Shown here: positions 13,701 to 27,235 of the stretch, piece by piece | Position numbering within the stretch: the stretch's first letter is position 1 | Layout of the letters: every line of letters begins with the position of its first letter | From: Straminergon stramineum | Taxonomy: Eukaryota; Streptophyta; Bryopsida; Hypnales; Calliergonaceae | Direction: 5' to 3' | NCBI GenBank assembly: GCA_963920665.1 | Contig: OY987266.1 | Location: 24,106,248-24,170,247 of the forward strand | Length of the DNA stretch: 64,000 nucleotides | Translations under genes and position numbers: made by a program | Notes under the pieces: generated by a model | Database searches by the model: none | What the model was told of the DNA's origin: nothing | The model's input: the letters and a program-made list of their open reading frames with translations, nothing else

Positions 13701-16700
13701 ACACCATACAATCAAAGGAATAGTGACCTCTAAGCACTTGTTGGTGACCTTTGTGCCCTAAGTGTGCCATCCATTCCCTTTGACTCACGTTGCATTCCTC
13801 AAAGGACATTTATTCCTTGGAGGACTTATAAGCAATTTGAAGGTAATAAAATGTGCAATGATTACATATATGTTATGCCAATCACTTTTAGGAAGTACTG
13901 CGACCATGATTTGTGAATGCATTCAATCTTGGTACTTCAATATATCTCATTTTAACCTCACATGCTTCCTTGAATCAAATTGTGTTTGACCCAAACTATC
14001 AATAGATACTTATATAATGAACTCCTAAAGTCCCAAGGCCTTCTTTTCATTGAATTTCACTCAAATTTGCCATATCTATTGCAAAGTGAAAAAGATTCTT
14101 TTTTTATTCCACATATCTAATCATAGGATCTTGCACTAGAATAGTATAAACATGTGTGGAAGAAATTTCTAAACTTTGCTTGCATTTATAGCATGATATA
14201 TTTGTGTTTGAAGTGAAAAAAAACTATTTGTTTGCACCTTGCTTGCCTAGATTTTAAGGCTTTCAATCTTCTTAGCTTAAAATTTTTTGCACTAACATTA
14301 CAAGTATAAATAAATAAAAATTATTTTGAAGAATTGAGTGGAAATTCTAAGAAAAAATTCAAAAAACACACACTTGATTTTCATTCTTTTAGAAATTGTT
14401 AAATAAAAGTAGATACGAGATTGAAGAAAAAAAATCAATGATAAGTCTAAGATGGAATTGAAACACAATAATCCCAACAGTAAGATTGTTGTAGCAAGCA
14501 AACTAAACCTTGTCAAACTTCTTTTCTAAAATTGGAAAAATTGCATTAAAAAATGAATCCTATATTAAGTTCCTTTTTCAAAAAGATGCTTAGGTGTCCG
14601 AAAACAAGATTGTCAATAATCTTCTCATCACTAGTCCAAATAGAATTAACCAAATCTTTCCATATAGACAAAAATTCTTTCTCTGAGAACCAAAATTTTG
14701 AAAATTTTATTTTGCCTTTCTCTGATTTTTTTGTGCTGCCCAATTAATCTTAAAATTCCATTAGATTTTTAACATCTTTAGACAATTTGCATTAGGACAT
14801 GATGTACAATTTTGTAATTTGTGACGGTATCCAACATGGTTGTATATATGCCGGGCCAAAATTTGGGTTTCTGAACATTTCAAGGACTCTCATTGTTGTT
14901 CTCAAAGCCCTTAGGAAAGAAAGAACCCGCACCTCAGATATGTTTGTGTGCCCAACTCCGCAATAGATATGAGTCTACCATAATTCCACACATTGAACAA
15001 AAATGTCTTGAAATCCACAGCAACAGGACAAATCTTACACCCAATGCATGTTTGAAAGTTCTCAATGTTAACATAACCTTCAGTAGCAAGCACTATCACT
15101 ACCTTGACTCTACAAATAGATGGTGAGAAATATTCCACATCCAACAATATTTCATCCATAGTTAAGTGGAGGAATAAAGGCACAATGTTATGCTATAGTT
15201 TGGTGGACAAGTGAAGGCTGAATGTGATGAGCAGAGCTCTAACTTAGAGGAAAGGGACATGCTGGTGGGGTGTGAAATAACTTATTCACACCATCTACTC
15301 TAGAGCCAAGGCAGTGACAATGCATGCTAATGAATGTGTTACGAAACATTGGTCTTCCTCTTCAAAACATGACCTTTTCAAGATGTACCGGACTTTGTGT
15401 CCTTTCTTTTTCTTTCTAATAACCATTTGTCTGTTTGTATCAGAGGATTGTTTCAACTGGACCTTGGAACAAAGCATGTTGGTGAGAGAGGCTTCCCACC
15501 TATTAAGTTAGTACAGACTTGCAGCACAAGTTTCAAAATACATATTAGGTTGTTATCCCAAGTTCACTGTTGTGTTCCTGACTAAGCCTACATTGGGTAC
15601 ACTCCAACTACCAAAATGAGTGGATAAGGTGCTCCATCTCCGCCCTTGGCTTGTCACTGAAATTTCCATGATTCTTGCCACTAACTTAACTTAGTTTCTC
15701 TTGGGTGGAGTGCAAGGATCCAGATCCAGACATGCATTAAAATAAAGGTTGTTTGTTTTGTTTTGTTTTGTTGCAGTGAACGGGGAGTTTATGGGGTGAC
15801 TCAGCTTTTTGTTGTTCTTTTCACATGTCATTTGGTGGTTTTCCATGGTCATTTTGGTTTTTGCCTAGGCTTAGTCATTTAATTTGGTAAAAAATTTAAA
15901 TTTTTTTGAGGGGGGCATTTTGGTCATTATCTTCATATTTGGGAAAGAAATTGGTTAAAAATTGACAAACAAAATACAACTCACTTCAAATACCATACTA
16001 AGTTGAAGGCAATTCACTAATTCAAAGCAATTTATTTGCAAATGGTAAGTACTTGGATAGCAAGTTTGGTTTAAATTAATTATAATAAAAATGCCAATTT
16101 TATGGGCTATTTCTAGGAACAAATAGCCAAATCCACAAGTACATGTAAAGATGGTTTGTTGAAAATCCAAAGAATCCAACAATAATCCATTGAGTCACAT
16201 ACCAATCTATCATTTGATCATCTATTGTTCAGAAATTTTGTGATGACAAAATGAAGGAATTATTTCATTGACATTTTAATGAGAATGAGGAGTGGAGAGG
16301 GGTTTTTTTAAAATGAAATTCATGGTTTGTTATGAATCCTCAAAAGGTGTAGGACAATTTGAAGATGAGAACTTGACTGCTCATGATCATTGTCAAAACC
16401 ACAAGGATTGTGTTCAAAACAAAACTTTGGACTTCATTTGGGTATAGTAGAATAAAATTTTCCCAAAACTTTTGAATTCAAAAAAGTTGGAAAATCAATC
16501 TAAGTTTTGTCTCCAAAAAATTCATTTGTGATTTTAAGACTTCAAAAAAAGTTATGAACAAAATTCAGAGAGGATGTTTGAAAATGTCAAAGAAAATGTC
16601 CCTTCCAATCCTTCTTGAAACTTTGTCTACAACATTTGATTGGAGGATTAAAATCTCAAACAGTTTTATGAAAATGAAAGTCGACTTGATCTTCCACATT

Positions 16701-16939
16701 AACTTAGTTCAATTATTTTTTGAAAAAAGGTATTTTACTACATGTAAATGAGATCTAAAATTCTACTTTGAACACAATTCTTGCTTATGACTTGACTATG
16801 AATGATTGAGCTCCCACAAATCCTAATTTACATGTCTCACATGGATTGTTATACCTACTACTACCCTACTTGTATAAAGACTGAGTTTGTCTTCTCATCT
16901 TTGTGCAATTTGAAAGTGACTTTTTGTAGCTATGTCAGA

Positions 16940-17280
16940 GTCTCATGTAGAAAGATAGAAATCAAGGGGATTGCGAATTTTTTGGTAGTTTTATTCCTTG
17001 GAATTGAAATTGCTATGAGTTTTGGGAGCCCAAAAGTACTCACAACCCATAGCTAATGTCTAGAGTTTTCTAATTCTGATCATTTAAGAATTCCTTTCTT
17101 GCTTATTGGTTCCTACTTTCTTGCTCACTACTTTGAAACATGTGTCATGAGCATATTAGTTCCAACCTTGAAAAGGAGAAGAAAAATACATTCTAAGCTT
17201 TAGTTGGAAATCTATTGCAACTTTGGTTAGAAATAATTGCACCCTAGAGATTAGGTTTGGGTTCCTAGTAAAAAATGGTT
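16940..17280. repeat. Dispersed repeat, family 2 copy 1
   Basis: A stretch of about 340 bp is clearly related (roughly 75-80% by eye) to 49770-50150 and, over part of its length, to 53770-53910. Shared words include GGAAGCCCAAA-type and TTGAAAAGGAGAA blocks. No coding capacity is seen and no termini are resolved. Confidence 0.75.
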
Positions 17281-17875
17281 GGTCTTACGATAGGGTAGGT
17301 AATCAAGGTTAAGTGAATAGTTACAAGTTTAATTAGATGGATCCCCAAATCTCTATTTGTGTGGATTGAAAAGATCCATACCTTAAGTTAGGTTGTTTGT
17401 TTTGTTTGTTATATTGAGATCTCCTGAATAATATGTTTGTCAATTGCATTCTTGGTACCATCGGAAAGCCCTCAACAAGGAGAGGTGCATGGGCTTTGCT
17501 TAGTAGAGTTCGGACCTATGGTGTGAAAGTTATTGATTTTTAAGTTATTTTTGGATCTTAAATTATGCTAAATTATGTATCTTTTGGACTATGTTTCCCT
17601 TGTCTACATTCTTAGTACCGTTAAAAAGCTCTTTGCAAGGAGGGGTGCATGGGCTTTGTTTTGTGATGTTTAGACCTACAATGTGAAAGTTGAGAATTTT
17701 TAAAGTTTTTTAAGAATCAAAAAATTATTTTTATTTTTATTTTGGTTGTTGCAACAACAAAAAGGCAAACTAGTTGTTAGTTAGGTCAAGTGCCAAAAAA
17801 ATTTAGATTTTTTGGAACTTGATGTTGAATTTTTAAAAATATATTTTGAAGCTAAAGCTTATTTTGAGACTTTGA

Positions 17876-18813
17876 TTAACCCCTATATGACCAAGAGTTC
17901 CCTCATGGGACTATTGGGAGTTCAAGTAGATTCTTTTGACCTCAATTTTTGGTGAATTTTTTTGAAACTTTCTCATGAGATCAAAAAAACTATGAACTTC
18001 TTGTGAGTATAGTTTTCATTTCAATTGGTGCCTAGGAGCAAAATTTATGCCATCTTGAACATAATTTTCTTGTCGCTAGTCAGAAAAAAACCCCTCAAAA
18101 ACTTTAAACAAAATTAAACAAAATTCTCTCTTATAAATCTTACTTTTGTCTACTTGTGAATCTTTGATTCATTCCATTTGAATTAGTGATGTGAAAGTTA
18201 TGAACAATCTTGTTTTTCAAGGAACCTAAGCACCTTCTTGAAAAATAACTTCCAAGATTCATTTTTAATGCAAGTATCACAATTTCAAAAAAATATTATT
18301 TGACAAGGTTAAGTATGTTTGCTAGAACAATCTTGTCATTGGGATTATTGTGTTTCAATCTCATTTTAGAGCTATCAACAATTTAGTTTTTCTTTCCATC
18401 ATGTACCTACTTCTACTTAATAATTTTTTAAAGAATGATAATCAAGTGTCTTTTTTTAAAATAAAATCCTAGACTTTCAACTCAATTCTTCAACAAATTT
18501 TTTTTTTGATTCAAAGTTTGCAGTCCCAAAAAAATTTCACAAATGGTGGTCAAAGTCATTTGAAATTGCAAGCTAGTGTTCTAGATTCTAGAAAACTTCT
18601 TTTTTTCCAACTTTGAATGTTAATATCTTCCAATTTGAATAGTCAAACTTAATGATATTTTTACCACATGATCCCAGACAAGTAAAGTACAAGATGCTAT
18701 AGTTAGATTCTTAAAAATATATATTTTTTTGTTTTCTTGAGTGAATGCAACAGAAATAGCAGTTTTGAGTGTTTTTTTTGACAGAAAAATAGCCTGGGTC
18801 CTTTAGGGGTTAA
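17876..18813. mobile_element. Non-autonomous TIR element, family 1 copy C
   Basis: Begins TTAA-CCCCTATATGACCAAG and ends CTGGGTCCTTTAGGGG-TTAA, 938 bp. It has the same length class and orientation as copy A, with a diverged interior that keeps the ACAAGATGCTATAGTTA block. Confidence 0.8.
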
Positions 18814-19479
18814 ATAATCAATACCAATAGTGCCCGAAACCTGCTATCCAAGTGCAGTAAGCTCAGTTGGGGTTTCTACAGTTTTGTCCATTTGAGGACA
18901 CAAATTCTTTGCATACATGTACTTTCCAGTTACAACAGGTTTGTCCTATGATGTACTTCCAGGTGAAAAAAATAAATAAAATTCTTTACTTGCATAGCAT
19001 TGGGGCCTAAGTTACAGGTTCTTGTCAACCAAGTCCTTGTTCCCTCAAGTACACATTCACTCCTAGAGTTCTTTCCAACCAAGTCCTTGTTGACTCAAGT
19101 AACTTACACATTCACTCCAGGGCTTCTTTTTTTTGGGCAAAATAGTGGCAGGTTGCACCAAAAATAATAGTTTGGCTAAGAGATGGTGGCAAACCATGAA
19201 GTTTTTCACCAGAAAACTTCAAATTGAAAAATAAAATAATGGATGACATTGCTCAATTGTGGATGAAAATAAAATTATGGATACATGATATGTACAAATG
19301 TGGTATTTTCTATCCAATATGTAGATAAATGTTGAAATTTGGAGCACCTCTATGACATTTTATATTTCCAATTTGCCACTTTATAAAAAATAAAAAAAAT
19401 AGAACCCCCTTGATTTACTCCCATGTTTCTATCCCATTGCTCATCGTGTCTCCTTCAAGGATTTTTGATGCTAAAACTA

Positions 19480-19600
19480 GACTTCAATGAGAATTTTTTC
19501 AAAAATATAAACTACTAAAAATAGTAACTTAGTGGGGTTTTACTTAACTTCAAAGTTTTTTTGACACTAGAATTTGGTGCCTTTGGCATTTAGGGGTTAA
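19480..19600. mobile_element. Family 1 element, one-ended fragment
   Basis: Ends GCCTTTGGCATTTAGGGG-TTAA at 19600. The preceding 110 bp match, on the opposite strand, the first part of copy E at 50368 (shared ACTTAACTTCAAAGTTTT). No opposite terminus was found. Confidence 0.6.
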
Positions 19601-22082
19601 TAGTTTGATTCTGGTAGGGTGATAACTTACTTTATTTAACTTACACTCAATCTTCTTGCATTTTAGTGCCTTGTGCACAAATGGGCATCTTCTTGACACC
19701 TGTTCACAATTTAATTTGTGGAAGTTGTTCAATTGGGCATAAACTCGCTTGAGGATATATTTATATATTAATAAGGGAATTAAAATTGCAAACTATGCAA
19801 TTAGAGAAAGTTTAGTGTGGTTTGAAATCGGCCACCCAAAATTCATAGCCCATTACAGTAAGTGAATGGAGGAAGCTTGACATTGACATAAGTTGATGAC
19901 AAACAACTGCAACAAGGAGTTTCCAGTGAAGATGAGGAATCTCAATTGCGTAAAGGACACTTCACACCTACAGGAGAGACCCAGCCAATTTGTTGTGTAA
20001 GAGGCCCGAAATCTTCCCTTGCGATTAAGTTAGATAAAAGGCTGAAATTTGTGCCAAGGGGAATGGCCTGACCACTAGGTGTAACTTACAGCATCCCTAA
20101 GTAGCTATTGCAACAGTGTGCCAGAGCTTCTCGGAGCAGCATGAACCGTACTGTTTTTTCAGTTGTAAGTTCTGCAAATTGACAGGCAGACAGTGATTGT
20201 CTCTGCCCAAGTGAGAACTGGGACGGACGGAATCAATAACTTACCGTATCTTGTGCTTTGGGGGATGCACCACAAGTTAAGTGAGAATGGAACTGAGGAA
20301 GTTGACTGGTTCGGAGGGGAGGGAACTCAATCCAAGTGCACGGCAAGGAAGTGAAGGAACAAGCGAATCCAATCCAATAATATTAAGTTATACCGGGATT
20401 GATACAGTGGTATGCAGCAGGCTCGAGACACCATATTTTCCAAAGGGACTTGACCGTCCGTCGACTGTCGGCAATTCATCCAACGGAGGGAGGCATCCAC
20501 ACTCCACAGACGGAGATCCAGTAGTACTGGACAGTAAGTAACTTACATCGGAAAAGAAGCCCCCACTGTTGCAGTATTGTTCCATGGTTGACGCAGTAAC
20601 TTATAATATTGAAAACATAACTTACTACTACACTGAACAGTGAAATTAGGTTGCTTAAACAATTAGGTTGCCTCACCCCAAGAAAGTTACTTTACAAGCC
20701 ATCAAAGTCAACAAATATTTCTAAAAATATGTCCATTTGTACACATGGAGGTTCATGAGTCCCAAATACAATGATATGAAATTCAAAAGTAGTTCATTCT
20801 TGCACAGTAACTCTAAATATTTATTTAGTGTCAAATGTTGAGAAACTAGTGAGGGGCAACCTAATTTCACTATTTAGTGTAGCAATAGTAGTACTAGTAG
20901 ACCACAAACCTTGCCATTGGACCAACTGTAGGTGAATGAAGTCATAGCCTGGCTATTGTCAGAGGGCGTGCCGGGTGTGACCTCAACGCCTCTTGGAGGG
21001 AGCCCCTCTGTTCCTCTCACAGCATAAACTTTAGTGGAATCTCTTCAAAAAATGGTCTGGTCACTCATTCAATGGTTGGGTGCCGAGATTTGAATTGAAG
21101 GGAGGAGGCCTTGCATTGATAGAAGCTAGTGCATGGAAGTTTGAGTAGCTACATTACTTGAAAATTGAGCCACTTTCAAGATGAAAAGAAAGACATTGTT
21201 CCTTCATCTCTATTTTGGTTTATTCATTCCACATTTCTAATGCTAATGGAACAAAGTTTTTTGTAGCATAATTGCTTGTTTAAATAGGATAGATGGACTT
21301 TCTTTCTACCATTGTATCAAATTTTGTTCAAATGAATTCTTTGTCTTCATTTTTGAATAAGAATCGAGGATTGTAGGTGATCTCTTATCACTAAGTCCCC
21401 AAAGTGATATGAAATCATCTACATTCCTAAGTTCTTAGGGTTGAAATGAATGCCATAATATCATTTGAATTGGATTAGATGCAAGGATGGAATAAGGTTA
21501 GTTTACCTTAAGGTACTAAACTATACCTAAATGCATAGTCTAAATAAGCTCGTGAGAGCATATTTATTATATTTAAATTGTCTAACTTTTTATTGAACCT
21601 TGTTGAAAATTAATGAGGATGAGGATTCTAGATTCCTTCCTTAAGCATTTTTTGAACATCTTGTAAAGAAATTATGAAGTTTGAAAGTACTAAAAATACG
21701 TGTACTAACTACTGAAAACTATCAGGGTCTGCACATTTTATACAAGAAATCACTGCAAATCACTTCCCGAACTAATTTCAAGAAGATAAAGATAAAGAGA
21801 TGAATCTGATGGTTTTCTTGCGACCTCTTTCATCCCAAACATGCTAGGCCGCAGTCTTCTCGATGCTCGCTGGACTCTTCGATCCCAGATCACGAGCATA
21901 CATACTTTCTATCGCAACGTTTGGGACGCCTGCACTCAAGGATGCTGATTCTTGCCCATTGAGACTGCGTTGCCCCCATTTCCTGAATCGAGAATCCTCT
22001 TCTCCAATCGGATCATTGCTTTTCGAAACCGAAGTCACAGATGCAGGAATAGTTTGGAATTCGTTGGAGGAGTTTCGCAGCG

Positions 22083-25000
22083 ATGCAGGAGGCGGAGGAG
22101 GGGCTGACGCCGGAGCCCGTCGTCGTCGTGGACTGCCATGCTTCCTACCAGCCCAGGCTGGTATGGAACCCGCGAGTGCACCAGTATCTCAGTCAAGCGT
22201 ATGGACACTCGCACTTCGCCCGCATTTCCGACGCTCTCACGTAAGTTTGCTGCACTGGCCAGGAATCCTGGTGTCAATCACAAAATTCGGAGGAACGGGT
22301 TACTTGGTCGAATTTGGAAGTGCAGTTTTGCTTCATGCGATCGTATGTAACGTGCGAAGCCAATTGGGCCTCGGTGTACAATGCTGCATTAGTGTCTGGG
22401 ATTCGACAGAGGCCTCAAGATTTAGGGTTCAGGGTTTATGCACAATGCCACCAACCTGCTTAATGTGTTCCGCTATATTAAACGACCGCTGTCTCGAACT
22501 GCGTTGCGTTGTATTAGTCCCTGGAATTCGTCAGACGCTTCAAGGTTTTAGGGTTTAGGGTTTATGCTCTATGTCACCAACCTGCTTTAAGCGGTATGTG
22601 TTCCGCTATGCCAACCACGCTATCTTTAACTGCATCGCAAGCCTGTAATTCACGTCTTCTTCAGCCCTGAGTTGGGCTTCCGTAGAAGCTGCTCCTCATA
22701 TCAGGGGTTTAAGGTCGAATTTTCTTCTTAAGCCATGGAAACGCCACACCTATACTGTGAAATGGTCCAAACTGATTGTTTTCTCAATTCTGTCGTTTCC
22801 AATTCTGAGGCTTGAGCTCTTTTTCATGGACGTAGCACTCACGTGATAAATTCTCGTTGTAGCAGTCGACCTTCAATTTACTCATGTGTCCGAGTGAACA
22901 CTCTCCAAACGACTACCGAGGAGGTTATCAAGCAGCTCAGTCAATATGTGTTACAACAGCAGGTTGGTAATAATCAGATCCTGATGTACAGCGACGCTGA
23001 TGCTGGTCACTCTGCCGGGGCATCAGACAGGAATTGTGTTACATCAACACCGGAACTGGAGAATGGACTCGACACTTGTGGTGTGTGCTTCCAGCACGAT
23101 GTCTTGGACAACGTGGTTATGGTCAAAGGAAGAGGTCCCTGTTCCATCAACTACGAAGCTGCCCGTGGGGAGGGAGGAGTGCTGCGGGAGGTGGTCGTGA
23201 GCCGAAAATGCGCCGAAGCTGTCCTTCGTGGCGCTCATGTATGTGGAACCAAGAGTACCTTCGAGTTAGCAATTCGTTGCCGTTGTTCGTATACCAGGAA
23301 GGGTCTGATTGAATAGTGCATTATATGCTTTTTCAAAAACAGGTTGCAGTGGATTTTGAGCTCTTGTGATGAATCTAATACTGAGTGTTCCCCCTCTGTT
23401 GTGAAGGTATTTGTACCCGGGGTTTTGGCGTGTAGCGGTCGTATTGAGAAGGATGAACTTGTGGCTGTGTCTGTGGCCATGGAAAGGCCAGATGGAGAAG
23501 GGGTCTGGTTTGTGGGGGTTACCCGAGGCACCACGCTTTCGTCTGAGCACGCTAAGTCACGTGAGATTGTTGTCTTGACCATATCCCACCCCATTTGTCA
23601 TTTTGGTTTATAATTAGACGGTTGTCCTTCACTGGTGGAGTAAACAGTAATTGCATGTGTGCGAATACAATACTGGTGTACCGGAATAATCGAGGTCATG
23701 TACGAGGGAATTTTGCTCAGATTCTGATACCATATGTCTGTTAGCATTATTTTGCTTGGAGGCCACATTGTCATGATCAGTTGTGCTGGTGTTTGCAGAA
23801 TTCACGGATGAAGAACGAAGTGGTTGGTTCATTGGAATCGGTCGAGTCATGATGACGAGAGCAAATCTTTTCAGAGAAACTAAGGGCGTAGCAGTTGAGA
23901 TGGTCAATCGAGTGTATGATCTTCCACCATTTTCTGGTACATTTCAATGTCCCGTACCCTTGATCTCTGCCGGCGTTGTTTCATCTTATTGAAATGTGTG
24001 GGAAGTGGGTCCGTGTTCTCTTGTTCAACAGATACATTTTCTCCAATTGTTTTACGGTTTGAAATTTGTTCCTCGCAGGTTTGCTCAATGGTGAAATTTT
24101 TCTTCAAAATCTTCCAAGTGTTGTTGCTGCTCACGTTCTTGGTATGTCCTCTTTTCCAACTTGAAGTGATAACAGGGTTTGATCTCTCCGACTGGAATTC
24201 CGGGTCCTCTTTCATTATCTTCTTCCATGGTTTAGTATCAAAACCACCTTTGTGCATTTGCAGATCCTCAGCCAGGGGAACGTATCCTGGACATGTGCGC
24301 TGCGCCAGGTGGAAAGACAACCGGAATTGCTACACTCATGAAGGACAAGGGCGAGGTTATTGCACTTGATCGATCACATAATAAGGTACGTGTTGTGACA
24401 CATATCACCTTTGATGTGGTTGAACATGAGGTTTGGTGTCTTGATACGTCGATGCTGCCAACTTACCAGCTTTGGTCCTTGATCTTCGAGTCTCGGTTGA
24501 GTTTGGGACCCATATTTAGTCTGTTTATCTCAATTGGTAACTGTGATGAATAACTACTTGGATATTGAACTACTGAGTTCAGGTATTAGATATTGTCCGC
24601 TTGGCAGAGGAAATGAAGCTAAGTTGCATTCAAGCAATCAAAATGGACGCTCTAAAGTCTGTAAGAATGGAAAACACTCAGCATCAGGTTAGCCAAGGCG
24701 AACCTCTTGGTGAAGGCCTAACAAGCAGCCAATCTAGAACTGAAGAGGCAGGCGTTGTCGCAGATTCAATTTCAGATGAAATTGGAAATGTAAACCAAAA
24801 ATTTTCAAAGAGGCATTTGCGCGAGGGTGAGTACTGGGTGAAGTCTTTTCCTCTCGTTTCTATTTGGGAGATGTAGGCTCCGTTATGGCGTTTGTGAGAG
24901 TTTCAGGTGAATTTGGTGTTGCTTTGATGACAAAGCATCTACGATTGTATTGTAAAAGCACTAAATGTGTATGGCTTTGTGTATGAGGTCTACATTGATT

Positions 25001-26742
25001 TGAGTCATTCCTCCACTACTGGCTTGCAGATTCCTATGTCCTTGATCAAGTCCATGACTCTAATAATTACTGTGCATGTTCTTCAAGTTCAGAATCTGCA
25101 CATGAATTGGCTGAAGAAGTTGGTGGCCCAGAATGCGGAGTGGCCCCACTCGTTCCGTCTAACACAGAAAGTACATCAACTAAGAAACTCAAAGATAGCG
25201 GTGCTTATGCAAGCAGGAAAGCTGCTCGAAAAGAGGCACGGAAGCTGAAAACCGGACTGAAAAAGGCTGCTGAACAGGACTCTCCTTACAAAAAGGGGTT
25301 TGCTCCTCAAAGCTTCGATCGGGTTCTCTTGGATGCACCTTGCTCAGCTCTGGGCTTAAGACCCCGTTTATTCGCCGGACAAGTGAGTCTTTAATTGAAA
25401 TATAATTCAGTGCTTGTGATTTACTTACTTGGACCTGGAGTTATTATCAGTGTTTGCTATCGTCTTGTTCTCATACAGGAGACTTTAGATGGTCTACGGC
25501 AGCATGCAAATTATCAACGACGATTACTTGATCAGGCAGTACAGTTGGTCCGGTCAAACGGAACTCTTGTCTATTCCACGTAAGTATTCTCTGCTTGTGG
25601 GCTTTACAACTTGGTGTGTCAATTTTTTTGCGATTACGGGAAACAGATCGCACCCAAAGTATTCATTTATCCCTAAGTGCCCCATTGGCCAAAAGTGGTC
25701 GCTGCCATATCCGTAGGAGTTGAAATAAATCATTTAGGAAGCGTCAAGAAGTACCAACAGAGCAGAGAAATTTAACCTTGCATTTATGGGGTGTCAGAGT
25801 GCGCAACTTCCGTCCTGCTATGAGAGGTGATTCTTAAACGAGACTTTAAGACTTGTGAGGGCTTTTACTCTCTGATGAGAATCTGGGGTTTAGAATCACG
25901 ATGGGCTAAAAATGGAAAGGAGGAAGAGAATCTCGCTGTTGAAGTTGCACTCTGACACCCCCATTTTTTAATGATAAAAATGTTGGGAAGTTTCTATAAT
26001 CGTCTATTAGATTCTAAAGTGGATTTTCTACTTTGGGGTTAATCTAGAGGTTTGAGGCTTTTTATGTGATTCCCTTGATACTGTATGTAATACTTCCATA
26101 ATGACATCATGGTTCTGTGGGCAGGTGTACCTTGAATCCTGGAGAAAATGAGGGTGTAGTTCGATACGCCCTGGACACGTACCCATTCTTGTCTCTTTCC
26201 CCTCAGGTATGCTTCCATCAGGCCATTAGCAAAGACTTTACCCGAAGAAATCTCCTTGTGTGGATGCAGACTGTCACCAAGCCCACTGGGTGTTCTCATT
26301 TATAGTTACTACACCAACTTAGTTCAAATGCATATTTTTACTTGTTTCATTTGGACCACTTTGTACAAAATTGCCATTAGATATCTGCTTGATAAGTAGA
26401 TGGTGCATCGAATTACAGCATCCGAAAATTGGAGGGCCTGGTCTGGTTGGTGGAGAAGACATATTCGATGGCGCTACTTACAGGTGACGTTCCATTTTTT
26501 TGACTTATATTCAGTGTTACATTGATCAAATATACATTGGCAGAGCTATTTTAGCTATGTTGAGTAGTTTTTTTAAGGTTCAGGTGGGTATCTGCCCGAG
26601 CCTAAGTCTGTTCTTGTTGACACTGCCCAATAGGCCATGGCTTCGGAAAGGAGAAGAGCACTTGGTTCAACGATTCGACCCTGTAGGCCCTAGAGACACC
26701 ATTGGTTTCTTCATCGCGAAATTTTCTGTTGCTCCTCATTGA
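22083..26742 (+). CDS. NSUN6: NSUN6-like tRNA/mRNA cytosine-5 methyltransferase (PUA + NOL1/NOP2/Sun domain)
   Basis: SAM-dependent RNA m5C methyltransferase; animal NSUN6 methylates C72 in the acceptor stems of tRNA-Cys and tRNA-Thr. Twelve exons: 22083-22240, 22866-23238, 23407-23560, 23799-23936, 24079-24141, 24264-24385, 24583-24826, 25030-25382, 25479-25579, 26125-26206, 26419-26483 and 26634-26742. All have GT/AG borders and matching phases and give 653 residues (about 600 in Arabidopsis). The start is the first ATG after an in-frame stop at 22050. A PUA domain spans about 145-265, with VVVSRKCAEAVLRGAHV. The SAM motif is DMCAAPGGKT at 305-314. Catalytic cysteines are C522 in DAPCSALG and C570 in STCT. 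A Lys/Ser-rich, poorly conserved insert fills about 370-500. The last acceptor (TAG at 26631-26633) was chosen for frame; an AG at 26582-26583 would give an early stop. Confidence 0.95.
22380..22620. repeat. Tandem duplication with telomere-type repeats in NSUN6 intron 1
   Basis: Two diverged units of about 122 bp. Both contain ACCAACCTGCTT and GTGTTCCGCTAT, preceded by TTTAGGG-type repeats (TTTAGGGTTCAGGGTTTATG in the first unit; TTTTAGGGTTTAGGGTTTA at 22546-22564 in the second). Confidence 0.8.
25788..25961. mobile_element. Short TIR element (GGGGTGTCAGAGTGC) in NSUN6 intron 9
   Basis: GGGGTGTCAGAGTGCGCAACTTC at the left pairs with GAAGTTGCACTCTGACACCCC at the right, with one extra GC step. 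The element is 174 bp, non-coding, and wholly inside the intron between exons 9 and 10. A second element with the same tip lies at 32946-33078. Confidence 0.8.
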
Positions 26743-27151
26743 GGTTGTAAATCATGACTAAATATTGATTCATCATGAAGCAGGTACCCGTGTACTTCCG
26801 TTCATTGAATCTGCATGTCCTTCATTCTCTAATTAATGACTTCAGACTAAATGACTATCAGTGTAGACATAGTTTGGAATAATCCAATGGTGAGAGGAGT
26901 ACCCTGCAGACTTCAGTTTTAGAGTAGACACATTTTGCAGGTTTTTACGTACCCAGATATTTGAGCTGAAAATTGATTTAGCTCTCACATACCGATAAGA
27001 AGCCTCGTCCACTAAGATGCTGCCCCAACAGTCTAAAACCCATAATGCAACGAAGTTTATAGATAAATAAAATAAAGTTGGAAGGTGTATATTAAATCAG
27101 CCGAAAAGCGTGAAGTCATCTCTAGGGTTACCTTGAAAGTCATCCGGCTGA
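26743..27151. other. 3' flank of NSUN6-like gene
   Basis: No gene. AATAAA-like words near 27063-27074 (AAATAAAATAAAG) are the likeliest polyadenylation signal of the methyltransferase gene, just before the tRNA. Confidence 0.4.
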
Positions 27152-27235
27152 GGGGTGGTGGCGCAGTTGGCTAGCGCGTAGGTCTCATAGCTAAGAGAAA
27201 TCCTGAGGTCGAGAGTTCGAGCCTCTCTCACCCCA
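27152..27235 (+). tRNA. trnM-CAU: tRNA-Met(CAT), elongator type, with 10-nt intron
   Basis: A complete cloverleaf can be drawn. The acceptor GGGGTGG (27152-27158) pairs with TCACCCC (27228-27234), followed by discriminator A. The D stem is GCGC/GCGC. The T arm is GAGAG-TTCGAGC-CTCTC. The anticodon CAT is at 27186-27188. An intron of 10 nt (27190-27199) follows one base after the anticodon, the position normal for plant elongator tRNA-Met, and leaves a 74-nt mature body. Box A-like GGCGCAGTTGGCTAGCGC and box B GTTCGAGCC are intact, so pol III transcription is expected. Confidence 0.97.

Larger units (their letters stand above)
4850..21840. other. AT-rich gene-free spacer with inverted-repeat elements
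   Basis: About 17 kb with no convincing coding sequence on either strand. The longest open frames are under 100 codons and of low complexity. The spacer holds the repeats listed separately. Parts near 14900-15800 and 19850-21060 are less AT-rich, but I see no conserved protein, tRNA or known RNA in them; the second patch repeats the short word AACTTAC several times. Confidence 0.6.

Noticed and set aside
14911..15183. 90-codon minus-strand frame with CIGCKIC
   Set aside because: A CxxCxxC-like string alone is weak; no flanking domain, and the surrounding DNA is repeat-rich spacer.
21863..22558. 231-codon plus-strand open frame overlapping NSUN6 exon 1
   Set aside because: It is a shadow frame: exon 1 in the adjacent frame encodes the family N-terminus (YQPRLVWNPRVHQYL) with a proper donor, and this frame runs on into intron sequence.
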